Source: an uncultured Mucispirillum sp.
Lineage (GTDB): Bacteria > Chrysiogenota > Deferribacteres > Deferribacterales > Mucispirillaceae
Assembly (NCBI GenBank): GCA_944325215.1
Contig: CALUZC010000024.1
Coordinates: 1-36,649 of the forward strand
Length of the DNA: 36,649 nt
Reading direction: 5' to 3'
Shown: positions 17,032 to 24,843 of the stretch, one piece after another
Position numbering within the stretch: position 1 is the first letter of the stretch
Layout: each line of letters opens with the position of its first letter
The notes under the pieces: model-generated
The model's input: the letters and a program-made list of their open reading frames with translations, nothing else
Databases searched by the model: none
What the model was told of the DNA's origin: nothing
Made by a program: the position numbers and the translations under genes

Positions 17032-17085
17032 AAATCTTACACATATCATTTCTTTGATTTTAGATTTTATCAAAACTTTATTTAA
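17029..17085 (+). CDS. Aromatic-rich 18-residue leader ORF in the riboswitch expression platform
   Basis: An ATG with a strong Shine-Dalgarno (GGGAGGA, five bases away) opens an 18-codon frame, starting MKSYTYHFFDFR and ending at TAA 17083-17085. Eight of the 18 residues are Phe or Tyr. Its Shine-Dalgarno is loop L13 and its start codon is in stem P13 of the riboswitch, so this ORF, not the lipoprotein gene 44 bases further on, is what the riboswitch directly gates. It could couple translation to the downstream gene or protect the mRNA from early termination. No homologue is known to me. The RNA context supports it; the peptide itself may be irrelevant. Confidence 0.55.
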   Translation: MKSYTYHFFDFRFYQNFI

Positions 17086-17128
17086 TCAACTTTTTTTTAT
17101 TTAATTTAAAATTTTTAGGAGCAAGTTT

Positions 17129-18796
17129 ATGAAAAGACTTCGTAATATTGTGCTGCCCATTTGTGCAGTATTATTACTATCTTCTTGTGCAGAAGAAGTA
17201 AATAAAAAAGGCAATAACACACCACCACCTGTAATTAGTGAAGGTTTATCAAATGTTGCAATACTTCATGACAGCCCAAAAATAGGTACAGTTACATTTA
17301 AAGCAGCAGAGCATATACAAGGCTCATCATATGTATGGAGCATTGAAGGTGTTAATTTATCAAATAACCAAGACAGGCAGATTACAGCAGATTTTAATAC
17401 AGCAGGCTCATATCTTGTATCATTAAATGTGGACGGAATAGAGTATAAAGGTAATATAATAATACCAAATACTGAGCCATCATATGAAATAGATATGGGA
17501 AAAAGTCATACAATAATTTCAGATAAAACGCAAAAAAAATTATTTGTATATGGTGATAATTCAAAAGGTCAGCTGTGTATTGAAAAATCAATAACTTCTT
17601 TAAAAGAGCCAAGAATATTAAAATCATACACTAGTGAAATAACTTCTGTTGCTTCAGGCAATAACCATACGCTTTTTACTGACAATGCTTATATTTACGG
17701 CTGTGGAGATAACAGTTTTGGACAGCTTGGTTTAGGTTCTACTGATGTGGTTGATAATGTTGTAACTATTTCAAGTATTCCACAAATTTCAAATATACGT
17801 AGAATATTTGTTTCTTCTGGTGGTGATATGTCTGTGGCTGGTATTGAGTTTTTAGAAGCAGCTGCTCCAAAAATTTCAATTTATCACTGGGGCTATGATG
17901 ATACAAAAGAGAATAAAATTCAAAGTTCAGCCAATTTATTAACAACTAGTAACTCAAGAGATGAAGTGCTTTTTGCAACAGGAAATAATTTTTCTATTGT
18001 AAGAGCAACAAACAGTTATAATGTATTTTCTTTTGGTGTAAATGATAAATGGCAGTTAGGAAGAATACAAGGGGCAGGAACAGGCTATCCATCACAAGGT
18101 GAGGAAGAAAAAAACAGCCCAGATAATAATCCAACTTTAAATAAAACAGATATGGCTGCAGGTTATGTTTATACTCCATATGGTGAAGAAGATGACTATG
18201 TAAATTATTATCAAAATAATTATTTTGGAAAAATTGCAACAGGCGATGATTTTGTTGTATCTATTAAAAAAGAAACAAAAGCAGATTCATCTTGGACAAA
18301 AATAGAAAAATATTCTTTATATGTATGGGGTAATAATGATAAAAATCAGCTAGGCTTTAATTCTATCAGCAGCACAGTAAGCAGACCAACACCATTATTT
18401 GACGGCCTGCAAAATCAACCAATGAAAACAGACCCAAACAAAGTTAAACCAATACAAAAAGAAATGGTGGAAGTAGCAGCAGGCAGAGCAACAGGCTATG
18501 CTATTTCAAATGACGGTATTCTTTATGGCTGGGGCGATGAAAGTAAAGGTCAGCTTACAAATAATAAGCAGGCAAATATAGTAAATAATATGGTTTATGA
18601 AATATCAAATCCTACTGGGGTAACACAAGGCTATAAGAAAGTATGGGCAGGTGGCGATAGAGTTATTGCATTAGCGGGGGATAATAACTTATACACTTGG
18701 GGTGATAATACAAATGGTATTTTAGGTATAAATAATACAAATGCAGTAATCAATTCACCTGAAAAAATATTTTTTAGTTTAGCACTAGTAGAGTAA
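17129..18796 (+). CDS. RCC1-repeat beta-propeller lipoprotein under cobalamin riboswitch control
   Basis: The 555-residue protein has a lipoprotein signal (LLLSSC, Cys20). A PKD/Ig-like domain at about 35-120 has YVWSIEG and FNTAGSYLVSLNV. Seven RCC1-type motifs follow, near residues 141 (YGDNSKGQL), 189 (GDNSFGQLGLG), 251 (HWGYDDTKENK), 301 (SFGVNDKWQLG), 397 (WGNNDKNQLGF), 466 (WGDESKGQL) and 521 (WGDNTNGILG). Seven repeats imply a seven-bladed propeller. The gap between motifs four and five is about twice normal and holds an acidic, Tyr-rich insert. Its cobalamin riboswitch and divergent position to btuB suggest a corrinoid-binding surface lipoprotein, a functional counterpart of BtuG; this role is inferred. 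It has its own AGGAGC ribosome site. Confidence 0.88.
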   Translation: MKRLRNIVLPICAVLLLSSCAEEVNKKGNNTPPPVISEGLSNVAILHDSPKIGTVTFKAAEHIQGSSYVWSIEGVNLSNNQDRQITADFNTAGSYLVSLNVDGIEYKGNIIIPNTEPSYEIDMGKSHTIISDKTQKKLFVYGDNSKGQLCIEKSITSLKEPRILKSYTSEITSVASGNNHTLFTDNAYIYGCGDNSFGQLGLGSTDVVDNVVTISSIPQISNIRRIFVSSGGDMSVAGIEFLEAAAPKISIYHWGYDDTKENKIQSSANLLTTSNSRDEVLFATGNNFSIVRATNSYNVFSFGVNDKWQLGRIQGAGTGYPSQGEEEKNSPDNNPTLNKTDMAAGYVYTPYGEEDDYVNYYQNNYFGKIATGDDFVVSIKKETKADSSWTKIEKYSLYVWGNNDKNQLGFNSISSTVSRPTPLFDGLQNQPMKTDPNKVKPIQKEMVEVAAGRATGYAISNDGILYGWGDESKGQLTNNKQANIVNNMVYEISNPTGVTQGYKKVWAGGDRVIALAGDNNLYTWGDNTNGILGINNTNAVINSPEKIFFSLALVE

Positions 18797-18798
18797 AG

Positions 18799-18830
18799 TA
18801 AAAAACCCTGCCTTTAAACTTGGGCAGGGT
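18799..18830 (-). terminator. Rho-independent terminator of ansA (possibly bidirectional)
   Basis: An 8-bp stem ACCCTGCC/GGCAGGGT (18805-18812 with 18823-18830) is followed on the minus strand by TTTTTACTTTACTC. It lies between the convergent ends of the RCC1 lipoprotein gene and the asparaginase gene and may serve both. Confidence 0.85.
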
Positions 18831-18837
18831 ATAAAGT

Positions 18838-19806
18838 TTAATTTTCAATATATTCTTTTAACGTTTTATTATCCATATTTTTTCCAAGCCCAATCATTAG
18901 TTTGGCTAGAGTATTTTCTAAAGTCATATTTTTAGCACTAATTGCACCAGATTTTTCTGCCAGCACTCCCATTGGGTATTTATCAAGATGAACTCCATTA
19001 TAAAGGCATTGAGTAATACAAACTACTGCAACACCATTTTTAATGGCATATTTTATGGCAGGGATAAAATCTTTTTCTTTAATTGTTGGAACACCGCCTG
19101 CTCCATAGCCTTCAATAATTATTCCTTTATAACCAATATTAACTAAAGTATTAATAATATCTGGCTTTAGGGTAGGGATAATTTTTAATACAAAAATATT
19201 TTCACATATTTCTTTACTAAATACAATGCTTTCAGTGTAAGTTTTATGTCTTATATTCCACCTAATACTGTTATTTACTATTTTACCTGCAGTATCACTA
19301 TTTATAGATAAAAAGCCTGTAAAATCTTCACTATATATTTTTTTTACACATGAGCCTAAATGAATATCTCCATGAAATACTAAAAATACTCCACCAGCAC
19401 CAGATGAGGCAGTTAAAAAAGCATCATAAATATTTTTTAAAGCATCTGTATTTTGTGCTTTTACAGGCAGCTGAGAACCAGTTAAAACAATTGGCTTATT
19501 AAGGTTATTTATAGCATTAGATAAAAAAGATGAAGAATAAGCCATTGTATCTGTGCCATGGGTTATAACAAAACCATCGTATAAATCATAATTTTTTTCA
19601 ATAGTTTCAACTATTTGTAAAAAATTTTCAGGGGAAATATTAGAGCTGTCTATATTCATAATTTCTATGGCAGTAATACTGCATATATCTTTTAATTTAG
19701 GAACAAAATTTATTATATCTTCCCCAGTTAAAGCAGGTATAAGCCCACCATCTGATGGCACAGAAGCAATCGTTCCACCTGTTGCAATCATTAAAATATT
19801 TCTCAT
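18838..19806 (-). CDS. ansA: L-asparaginase, cytoplasmic type I
   Basis: It hydrolyses L-asparagine to aspartate and ammonia. The 322-residue protein has both catalytic threonine motifs: ATGGTIAS near the start (Thr12) and ITHGTDTMAYSS around residues 80-91. TGSQLPVKAQNTDALKN and GAGGVP are further family patterns. It has no signal peptide, which favours the cytoplasmic enzyme over the periplasmic high-affinity type. The aspartate formed could enter fumarate respiration or the malate pool, fitting the neighbouring malic enzyme. The gene lies 81 bases downstream of the malic enzyme gene on the same strand, separated by a strong hairpin. Confidence 0.92.
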   Translation of the reverse strand: MRNILMIATGGTIASVPSDGGLIPALTGEDIINFVPKLKDICSITAIEIMNIDSSNISPENFLQIVETIEKNYDLYDGFVITHGTDTMAYSSSFLSNAINNLNKPIVLTGSQLPVKAQNTDALKNIYDAFLTASSGAGGVFLVFHGDIHLGSCVKKIYSEDFTGFLSINSDTAGKIVNNSIRWNIRHKTYTESIVFSKEICENIFVLKIIPTLKPDIINTLVNIGYKGIIIEGYGAGGVPTIKEKDFIPAIKYAIKNGVAVVCITQCLYNGVHLDKYPMGVLAEKSGAISAKNMTLENTLAKLMIGLGKNMDNKTLKEYIEN

Positions 19807-19827
19807 AATTTACCTAAAAAGTAAAAG

Positions 19828-19872
19828 TGATGCGAACCCCATTTATTGGACAAATAAATGGGGTTCGCATCA
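19828..19872. terminator. Perfect 20-bp hairpin between the malic enzyme gene and ansA
   Basis: Arms 19828-19847 and 19853-19872 are fully complementary with a 5-base loop (GGACA). On the minus strand the hairpin is followed by CTTTTACTTTTTAGG, an imperfect U tract, so it may terminate or attenuate the malic enzyme transcript before ansA. The stem is much longer and more perfect than a standard terminator. Confidence 0.6.
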
Positions 19873-19887
19873 AAAAGGGCTTTTATG

Positions 19888-22137
19888 TTATATACTTGCA
19901 GCAGCAATAACTGCTAAATTAAATATTTCATCAGATGAAGCAGTGTTTTCTGCTATCTGGACAGGTTCTGACATACCTTGAATTGTTTTTGCACAAACTT
20001 TAAAACCACCAAACATTGTAAGTGATTTAATGCATGCACTTGCTGCTTGAGCTGTGCTAAATACTAAAGTATTAGCATTACCATCTGCCTCTGATAAAGG
20101 ATAATGTTTTGCAGCATGTGGGTTTAGTGCAGTTTCTAAATCCATATCACCTTCAATATGAAGTTTTGAATTAGTTTGTTTTGCAATATCAATAGCACTT
20201 GTAATTACTTCTGTATCACAAGATGTTCCAAAATTACCATTTGATATAACTGCAATATTTGGTTTAATATCAAGTGTTTCACATAGGTCAGCAGACTGTA
20301 GTATAACTTCTGATAAAAATTCATCATCTTCAGATGAATATAATTCAGGGTCTGCAATAATAAAGCTTTTAGTTTTATTAGCTAAAAGCACAGCAGATGA
20401 AGCTGAGTAGTAGTCTTCTTTTAAATCTATCATATCAACAATAGCTGCTAAAGAAGTTTCTATGTTTTTTAAAGCATAGCCAACCATAGCATCAATATCA
20501 CCATGAGCTAAAACTGCAGCTGCAAATCTATTGTAATGACCATGTTTTATTTCCTGTTCTGCCTGTTTTTTTGTTAAGCCTGTTCTCCAGTATTTTTCAT
20601 AGTGTTTCTTTACTATTTTACTAGTATGCTTATATGTTTCTGGGTCAATAATTTCCATGTGTTTTATATTAATATTTAACTCTTCAGCAGTTTTTTTAAT
20701 TTTATTGGTATTACCCACTAAGCATGCAGTTCCTAAGTTTAAATCGTTATATTTTACTGCAGCAGATAAAACAGAAGGTTTATCTGCAAAAGCAAAGCCT
20801 ATGCGTGCTTTATTTTTCTTCGCTTTTTTTAGTGCATTATGTAACATGTTTATTGCAGGGTTCATACGTGCTTCTAGCGATAATTTATATTCATCAAAAT
20901 CTTTAATAGGCATTGTAGCAACACCAGTATCCATAGCAGCACGTGCAACTGCAGCACTAACAGTAGGAAGTAAGCGAGGGTCAAAAGGTGTTGGAAGAAT
21001 ATAATCTCTACCAAAAGTAAAATTTTTGCCATTATATGCTTTTCTAACTACTTCTGGAACAGGCAAATGTGCCAGTTCTGCAATAGCATATGCTGCAGCC
21101 ATTTTCATTTCTTCATTTATTATAGTAGTGCGAACATCTAATGCACCTCTAAACATAAATGGAAAGCACATAACATTGTTAATTTGGTTAGGGTAATCAC
21201 TTCTACCTGTAGCCATAATAACATCATCTCTTATTTTGCCAACTTCTTCAGGTGTTATTTCTGGGTCAGGGTTTGCCATAGCAAAAATAATAGGATTTTT
21301 TGCCATACTTTTAACCATAGTTTCAGTAAAAGCACCTTTTTTTGAAAGTCCATATAAAACATCAGCACCTTTAACTGCTTCTTCCAATGTGCGAGCAGAA
21401 TTTTCAGTTGCAAATTTTTCTTTATAAGGGTTCATACCTTTTTCTCTACCCTTATATATAACCCCATTTGTATCACATAAAATTAAGTTTTCCTTTTTAA
21501 CACCAAGGTTTGTAATAAGCGAAGCAATAGCAAGCCCAGAAGCTCCAGCTCCATTCATTACAACTTTTACATTTTCTATATTCTTACCTGCTACTTTCAA
21601 GGCATTTATTAATGCAGCACCACCAACAATAGCTGTTCCGTGCTGGTCATCATGGAAAACAGGTATATTCATTGTCTTTTTAAGCTCTTCTTCAATAATA
21701 AAACATTCTGGAGCTTTAATGTCTTCTAAATTTATACCACCAAAAGTAGGTTCTAATAACTGACATGCTTTTATAATTTCTGAAGTATCTGTAGAGTTTA
21801 ACTCTATATCAAAAACATCAACATCAGCAAATTTTTTAAATAAAACTCCTTTTCCTTCCATAACAGGTTTACCTGCCATAGCACCAATGTTGCCAAGTCC
21901 CAGCACTGCTGTTCCATTAGTAATAACTGCAACTAAATTTCCTTTTGCAGTGTATTTGTATGCATTGTCTGGGTTTTCTTCAATAGCAAGGCATGGGACA
22001 GCTACACCCGGTGTATATGCAAGAGACAATTCTTCCTGCGTATCACATGGTTTTGTTGGAATAACTTCTATTTTACCAGCAACTGGCATGTTATGATAAT
22101 CTAAAGCCATTTGTGCTAAATCATTATGTTTACTCAA
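19888..22137 (-). CDS. maeB: NADP-type malic enzyme fused to a phosphotransacetylase-like domain
   Basis: It oxidatively decarboxylates malate to pyruvate, giving NAD(P)H, in the cytoplasm. The 749-residue protein has the N-terminal malic domain, with the catalytic tyrosine in [12 protein letters not shown], lysine in [25 protein letters not shown] (shown by its parts [10 protein letters not shown] and DVDVFDIE), and [12 protein letters not shown] Rossmann NAD(P) domain ([14 protein letters not shown]) follows. From about residue 430 to the end there is a phosphotransacetylase-like domain, which in this family regulates the enzyme, often in response to acetyl-CoA, rather than catalysing. The start is a TTG at 22137, with GGAGG about 9 bases upstream. 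Gene length is standard for MaeB. Confidence 0.93.
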   Translation of the reverse strand: MSKHNDLAQMALDYHNMPVAGKIEVIPTKPCDTQEELSLAYTPGVAVPCLAIEENPDNAYKYTAKGNLVAVITNGTAVLGLGNIGAMAGKPVMEGKGVLFKKFADVDVFDIELNSTDTSEIIKACQLLEPTFGGINLEDIKAPECFIIEEELKKTMNIPVFHDDQHGTAIVGGAALINALKVAGKNIENVKVVMNGAGASGLAIASLITNLGVKKENLILCDTNGVIYKGREKGMNPYKEKFATENSARTLEEAVKGADVLYGLSKKGAFTETMVKSMAKNPIIFAMANPDPEITPEEVGKIRDDVIMATGRSDYPNQINNVMCFPFMFRGALDVRTTIINEEMKMAAAYAIAELAHLPVPEVVRKAYNGKNFTFGRDYILPTPFDPRLLPTVSAAVARAAMDTGVATMPIKDFDEYKLSLEARMNPAINMLHNALKKAKKNKARIGFAFADKPSVLSAAVKYNDLNLGTACLVGNTNKIKKTAEELNINIKHMEIIDPETYKHTSKIVKKHYEKYWRTGLTKKQAEQEIKHGHYNRFAAAVLAHGDIDAMVGYALKNIETSLAAIVDMIDLKEDYYSASSAVLLANKTKSFIIADPELYSSEDDEFLSEVILQSADLCETLDIKPNIAVISNGNFGTSCDTEVITSAIDIAKQTNSKLHIEGDMDLETALNPHAAKHYPLSEADGNANTLVFSTAQAASACIKSLTMFGGFKVCAKTIQGMSEPVQIAENTASSDEIFNLAVIAAASI

Positions 22138-22279
22138 AACAAGTATCCTCCATATTTTAATACATTAACGGATAATATTAATCTAATTTAATAAAAATGC
22201 AATAAAAAAATAAATTATTTTAACTTTTCTCAGATAATTGTCTTTATTATTTTACTACAATTATGACATATTTTATTAT

Positions 22280-22306
22280 TAAAGATAAAAAAATATGAGC
22301 CGATAT
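22280..22306 (+). promoter_or_regulatory. Sigma-28 (FliA) promoter of the motility operon
   Basis: TAAAGATA at 22280-22287 and GCCGATAT at 22299-22306 are exactly 11 bases apart. This is close to the flagellar sigma-28 consensus TAAAGTTT-N11-GCCGATAA (13 of 16 positions). The motA start lies 113 bases downstream. Confidence 0.85.
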
Positions 22307-22418
22307 ACAAATTATTATAGACAAATGTTGTTTTTAATAGTAGAAGTATTATATTGCGTATTTTATTATGGCATAGTAATATTATTAAATCATAAAATTT
22401 TATACAGGGTTGAGAAAT

Positions 22419-23183
22419 ATGGATATAGGAAGTATTGTTGGTTTAGTCATTGCATGGGCACTAGTAATATGGTCATTGGTGATTGGGGCTGGTATTGCTC
22501 CTTATATTGATTTTCCATCCTTTCTTATTACTGTGGGTGGTTCTATTGGTGTTGTTATATCGGCATTTCCAGTTGATAAGCTTATAATTGGTTTAAAGGC
22601 AGCTTCAAAAGCGTTTATATATATACCACAATCAGAGCAGAGTCTTATTTCTCAGCTTGTAGATTTTGCTGTTAAAGCTCGCCGTGATGGTATATTATCT
22701 CTTGAATCTGAAGAAGAAAATATGAAAGATGAATTTCTAAAAAAAGGTATTCGCTTGGCAGTTGATGGTACTGAGCCTGAAGTTATTAGAACAGTACTTG
22801 AGATGGATTTTGAAAATATGGTTCAAAGGCACGAAGCAAATATAAGTGTTATTTCATATTTTACAGATATTGGTCCTGCAATGGGTATGATTGGTACTCT
22901 TATAGGGCTTGTTGCCATGCTTTTAAACATGAGTGATCCTTCAGCTATTGGTCCTGCTATGGCGGTTGCCTTAATTACTACATTTTACGGTTCTTTGATT
23001 GCCAATATGATTTCTACTCCAATAGCTACAAAGATGAAGATACGTTCTATGGAAGAGCAGCACTTACGTGAAATTATGCTTGCGGGCATTATGGCAATTC
23101 AGTCTGGTGATAACCCTAGGATTGTTGAGCAGAAGCTTAATGCTTATCTGCCACCTTCTCAGCGTAAATCTCAATTTGATTAG
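22419..23183 (+). CDS. motA: Flagellar motor stator protein MotA
   Basis: This is the inner-membrane stator subunit that, with MotB, conducts ions and drives rotor torque. The 254-residue protein has four membrane segments. Two are at the start, including FLITVGGSIGVVISAF at about 31-46. Two are in the C-terminal half: GPAMGMIGTLIGLVAML and GPAMAVALITTFYGSLIANM, carrying the two functional prolines of the channel region. The cytoplasmic loop between them holds charged residues for contact with FliG. I chose the ATG at 22419; an in-frame TTG three codons earlier is less likely. It is preceded by a sigma-28 promoter and followed after 15 bases by motB. Confidence 0.93.
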   Translation: MDIGSIVGLVIAWALVIWSLVIGAGIAPYIDFPSFLITVGGSIGVVISAFPVDKLIIGLKAASKAFIYIPQSEQSLISQLVDFAVKARRDGILSLESEEENMKDEFLKKGIRLAVDGTEPEVIRTVLEMDFENMVQRHEANISVISYFTDIGPAMGMIGTLIGLVAMLLNMSDPSAIGPAMAVALITTFYGSLIANMISTPIATKMKIRSMEEQHLREIMLAGIMAIQSGDNPRIVEQKLNAYLPPSQRKSQFD

Positions 23184-23198
23184 TTTTAGAGGTGTGTT

Positions 23199-23912
23199 GT
23201 GGCTAAAAAAAAATGCCCAGAATGTCCAAAAGGGGCACCAATGTGGATGACAACATTTTCTGATATGACAACTTTGCTTTTAACATTCTTCGTTTTGCTT
23301 TTATCTATGGCAAACTTTGATAAAGTAAAAATGGAGCAGTCTTTTGGTATTTTAGCAGGTTCTTCTGGTATTATGACAAATCCTAGTGTTACACCTTTAA
23401 GTCAAATGAATATTGTAGCAAAGCGTTCATTAAAAGATACAGTCACTAGAACAGAAGAGCAGGTGGAAAGCCAAATTAAAACAATGATGCAGGCTCAGAA
23501 TATGGATAATTTAGTTTCTGTTGTAAAAACAGATAAAGGTTTAAGTGTTCGTATTTTAGATTCTGCACTTTTTACGCCCGGCAGTTCTGAACTGCTTCCT
23601 GATGCTGGTCCTATTTTGGATAAGATTATTAATATAGTTAAAGATACATCATATTATGTTAATATAGAAGGTCATACAGATGATACAGGAGACCCTGATT
23701 TTAACTGGAAACTTTCAACAGACAGGTCTTTATCTGTTGTTAGATATTTTGTAAATGCTGATTTTAACCCTGTGCGTCTTTCTGCGTCAGGTTACGGAGA
23801 ATATCACCCTATACTGCCAAATTATACAGAACAAAATAGAAGTATGAATAGAAGGGTTGAAATAAATATGGTAACACCAGAGTTTGCAGAAACAGGTAAA
23901 AGTACATTTTAA
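23199..23912 (+). CDS. motB: Flagellar motor stator protein MotB
   Basis: This stator subunit anchors to peptidoglycan and carries the ion-binding residue. The 237-residue protein begins with CPECPKGAPMWMTTFSD. Asp22, just inside the single membrane helix (MTTLLLTFFVLLLSM), is the ion site. The C-terminal OmpA-like peptidoglycan-binding domain (about 120-230) has IEGHTDDTGDP, LSTDRSLSVVRYFV and NRSMNRRVEINM. Proton or sodium use cannot be decided from this alone. The start codon is GTG with AGAGG upstream. It is co-transcribed with motA and fliL. Confidence 0.93.
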   Translation: MAKKKCPECPKGAPMWMTTFSDMTTLLLTFFVLLLSMANFDKVKMEQSFGILAGSSGIMTNPSVTPLSQMNIVAKRSLKDTVTRTEEQVESQIKTMMQAQNMDNLVSVVKTDKGLSVRILDSALFTPGSSELLPDAGPILDKIINIVKDTSYYVNIEGHTDDTGDPDFNWKLSTDRSLSVVRYFVNADFNPVRLSASGYGEYHPILPNYTEQNRSMNRRVEINMVTPEFAETGKSTF

Positions 23913-23940
23913 TATATTATTTGGTTTTAGGAGGTATATA

Positions 23941-24543
23941 ATGCCAGAAGATAATGAAAATAATGAACAACAGCAGACAGCAAAAAAATCATCTAAATTA
24001 AAGTTGATTATTATAGGTGTTGTTGCTTTAATATTAATAATATTAATATTGGTTGTTGTATATTCGCTAGTATTAGCACCAAAAAATGAACAGGCAGCAC
24101 CACAAGCGCAGGGAACACAGGCTCAAGCTCCAGCAGCACAAGCACAAGCTCCTGCACCAGCACCAATGCAGCAACAACAACAGCTTGCTCCAATTCCTGC
24201 AATGGATATGGGTATGTCTAATACTGAAATAGGGCAGATATATCCTTTACCTACAATGAATCTTAATCTTTCAGACCCTACAGGTATTACATATCTTTCT
24301 ATAACATTAGCATTAGAGTTTGATCCTAAAAATGCAGAGTTATTTACAGAAATTGAATCAAAAATGCCAAGAATACAGGATATGATAATAACAGTGCTTT
24401 CATCAAAAGCGTATGAAGAAATCTCAACTGCACAAGGTAAAGTTAACCTTCGTAATGAGTTTATGCGTAGAATTAATATGATGATGGCAAAAGGAAAATT
24501 ATATAACATATATATTACTGGTTTTACAGTGCAAAGACAATAA
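23941..24543 (+). CDS. fliL: Flagellar basal body-associated protein FliL
   Basis: This inner-membrane protein supports the stator units around the basal body. The 200-residue protein has a polar N-terminal tail rich in Asn, Glu and Gln and one membrane helix (about 22-43, LIIIGVVALILIILILVVVY). An unusually long linker of Ala, Pro and Gln (about 48-80) and the periplasmic FliL domain to the end follow. The domain has the typical IYPLPTMNLNLSDPTGITYL and LSSKAYEEISTAQGK. The ATG at 23941 has a perfect GGAGG seven bases upstream, so the 19 earlier in-frame codons that overlap motB are not used. Confidence 0.9.
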   Translation: MPEDNENNEQQQTAKKSSKLKLIIIGVVALILIILILVVVYSLVLAPKNEQAAPQAQGTQAQAPAAQAQAPAPAPMQQQQQLAPIPAMDMGMSNTEIGQIYPLPTMNLNLSDPTGITYLSITLALEFDPKNAELFTEIESKMPRIQDMIITVLSSKAYEEISTAQGKVNLRNEFMRRINMMMAKGKLYNIYITGFTVQRQ

Positions 24544-24558
24544 TTTAGGTGTTGCATT

Positions 24559-24843
24559 ATGACTAGGGAAGAAATTAAAGAAATATTTGGTGAAGTTCTT
24601 TTTAATGTTAGTGTTGAGCTTGGAAGAAAAAAAGTCACTATAGGTGAAATGCTTAGGTGGGAAAGTGGAACGATTATTCGTATGAATAAAACTTCTGGTG
24701 AACCAGTTGATTTTTTAGTTAATGAAAAACCATTAGCCTATGGTGAAGTTATGGTGCTTGATGAGAAGTTTGGTATCCGTGTTAGTGAGATATTAACAAA
24801 AGAACAGTTGGTAGAAAAATTTAAAGATGGGCTTTATGGGTAA
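24559..24843 (+). CDS. fliN: Flagellar motor switch protein FliN
   Basis: This component of the cytoplasmic C-ring takes part in switching and in binding export chaperones. The 94-residue protein is essentially only the SpoA/FliN domain. It shows VLFNVSVELGRKKVTIGEML, then G.P.DFLVNEKPLAYGEVMVLDEKFGIRVSEIL in parts (for example VDFLVNEKPLAYGEV and EKFGIRVSEIL). It is at the short end of the family, lacking the variable N-terminal extension. It stands 15 bases after fliL, where fliM is commonly found in related operons; fliM is absent here. Its 3' end overlaps fliO. Confidence 0.88.
   Translation: MTREEIKEIFGEVLFNVSVELGRKKVTIGEMLRWESGTIIRMNKTSGEPVDFLVNEKPLAYGEVMVLDEKFGIRVSEILTKEQLVEKFKDGLYG

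Noticed and set aside
16756-17073. 105-residue open frame (minus)
   Set aside because: It is antisense to the plus-strand riboswitch and covers the divergent promoters; the RNA and promoter signals explain the sequence better.
17086-17128. T8 run after the leader ORF as an intrinsic terminator
   Set aside because: No GC-containing hairpin precedes the T run, so intrinsic termination is not supported; a Rho-dependent effect stays possible.
19667-19981. 104-residue plus-strand frame across the ansA/maeB gap
   Set aside because: It is antisense to two well-supported genes and reads through the 20-bp hairpin.
22295-22510. Open frame starting just inside the sigma-28 promoter
   Set aside because: Its ATG lies within the promoter spacer, upstream of any transcript start, and it overlaps motA in another frame.
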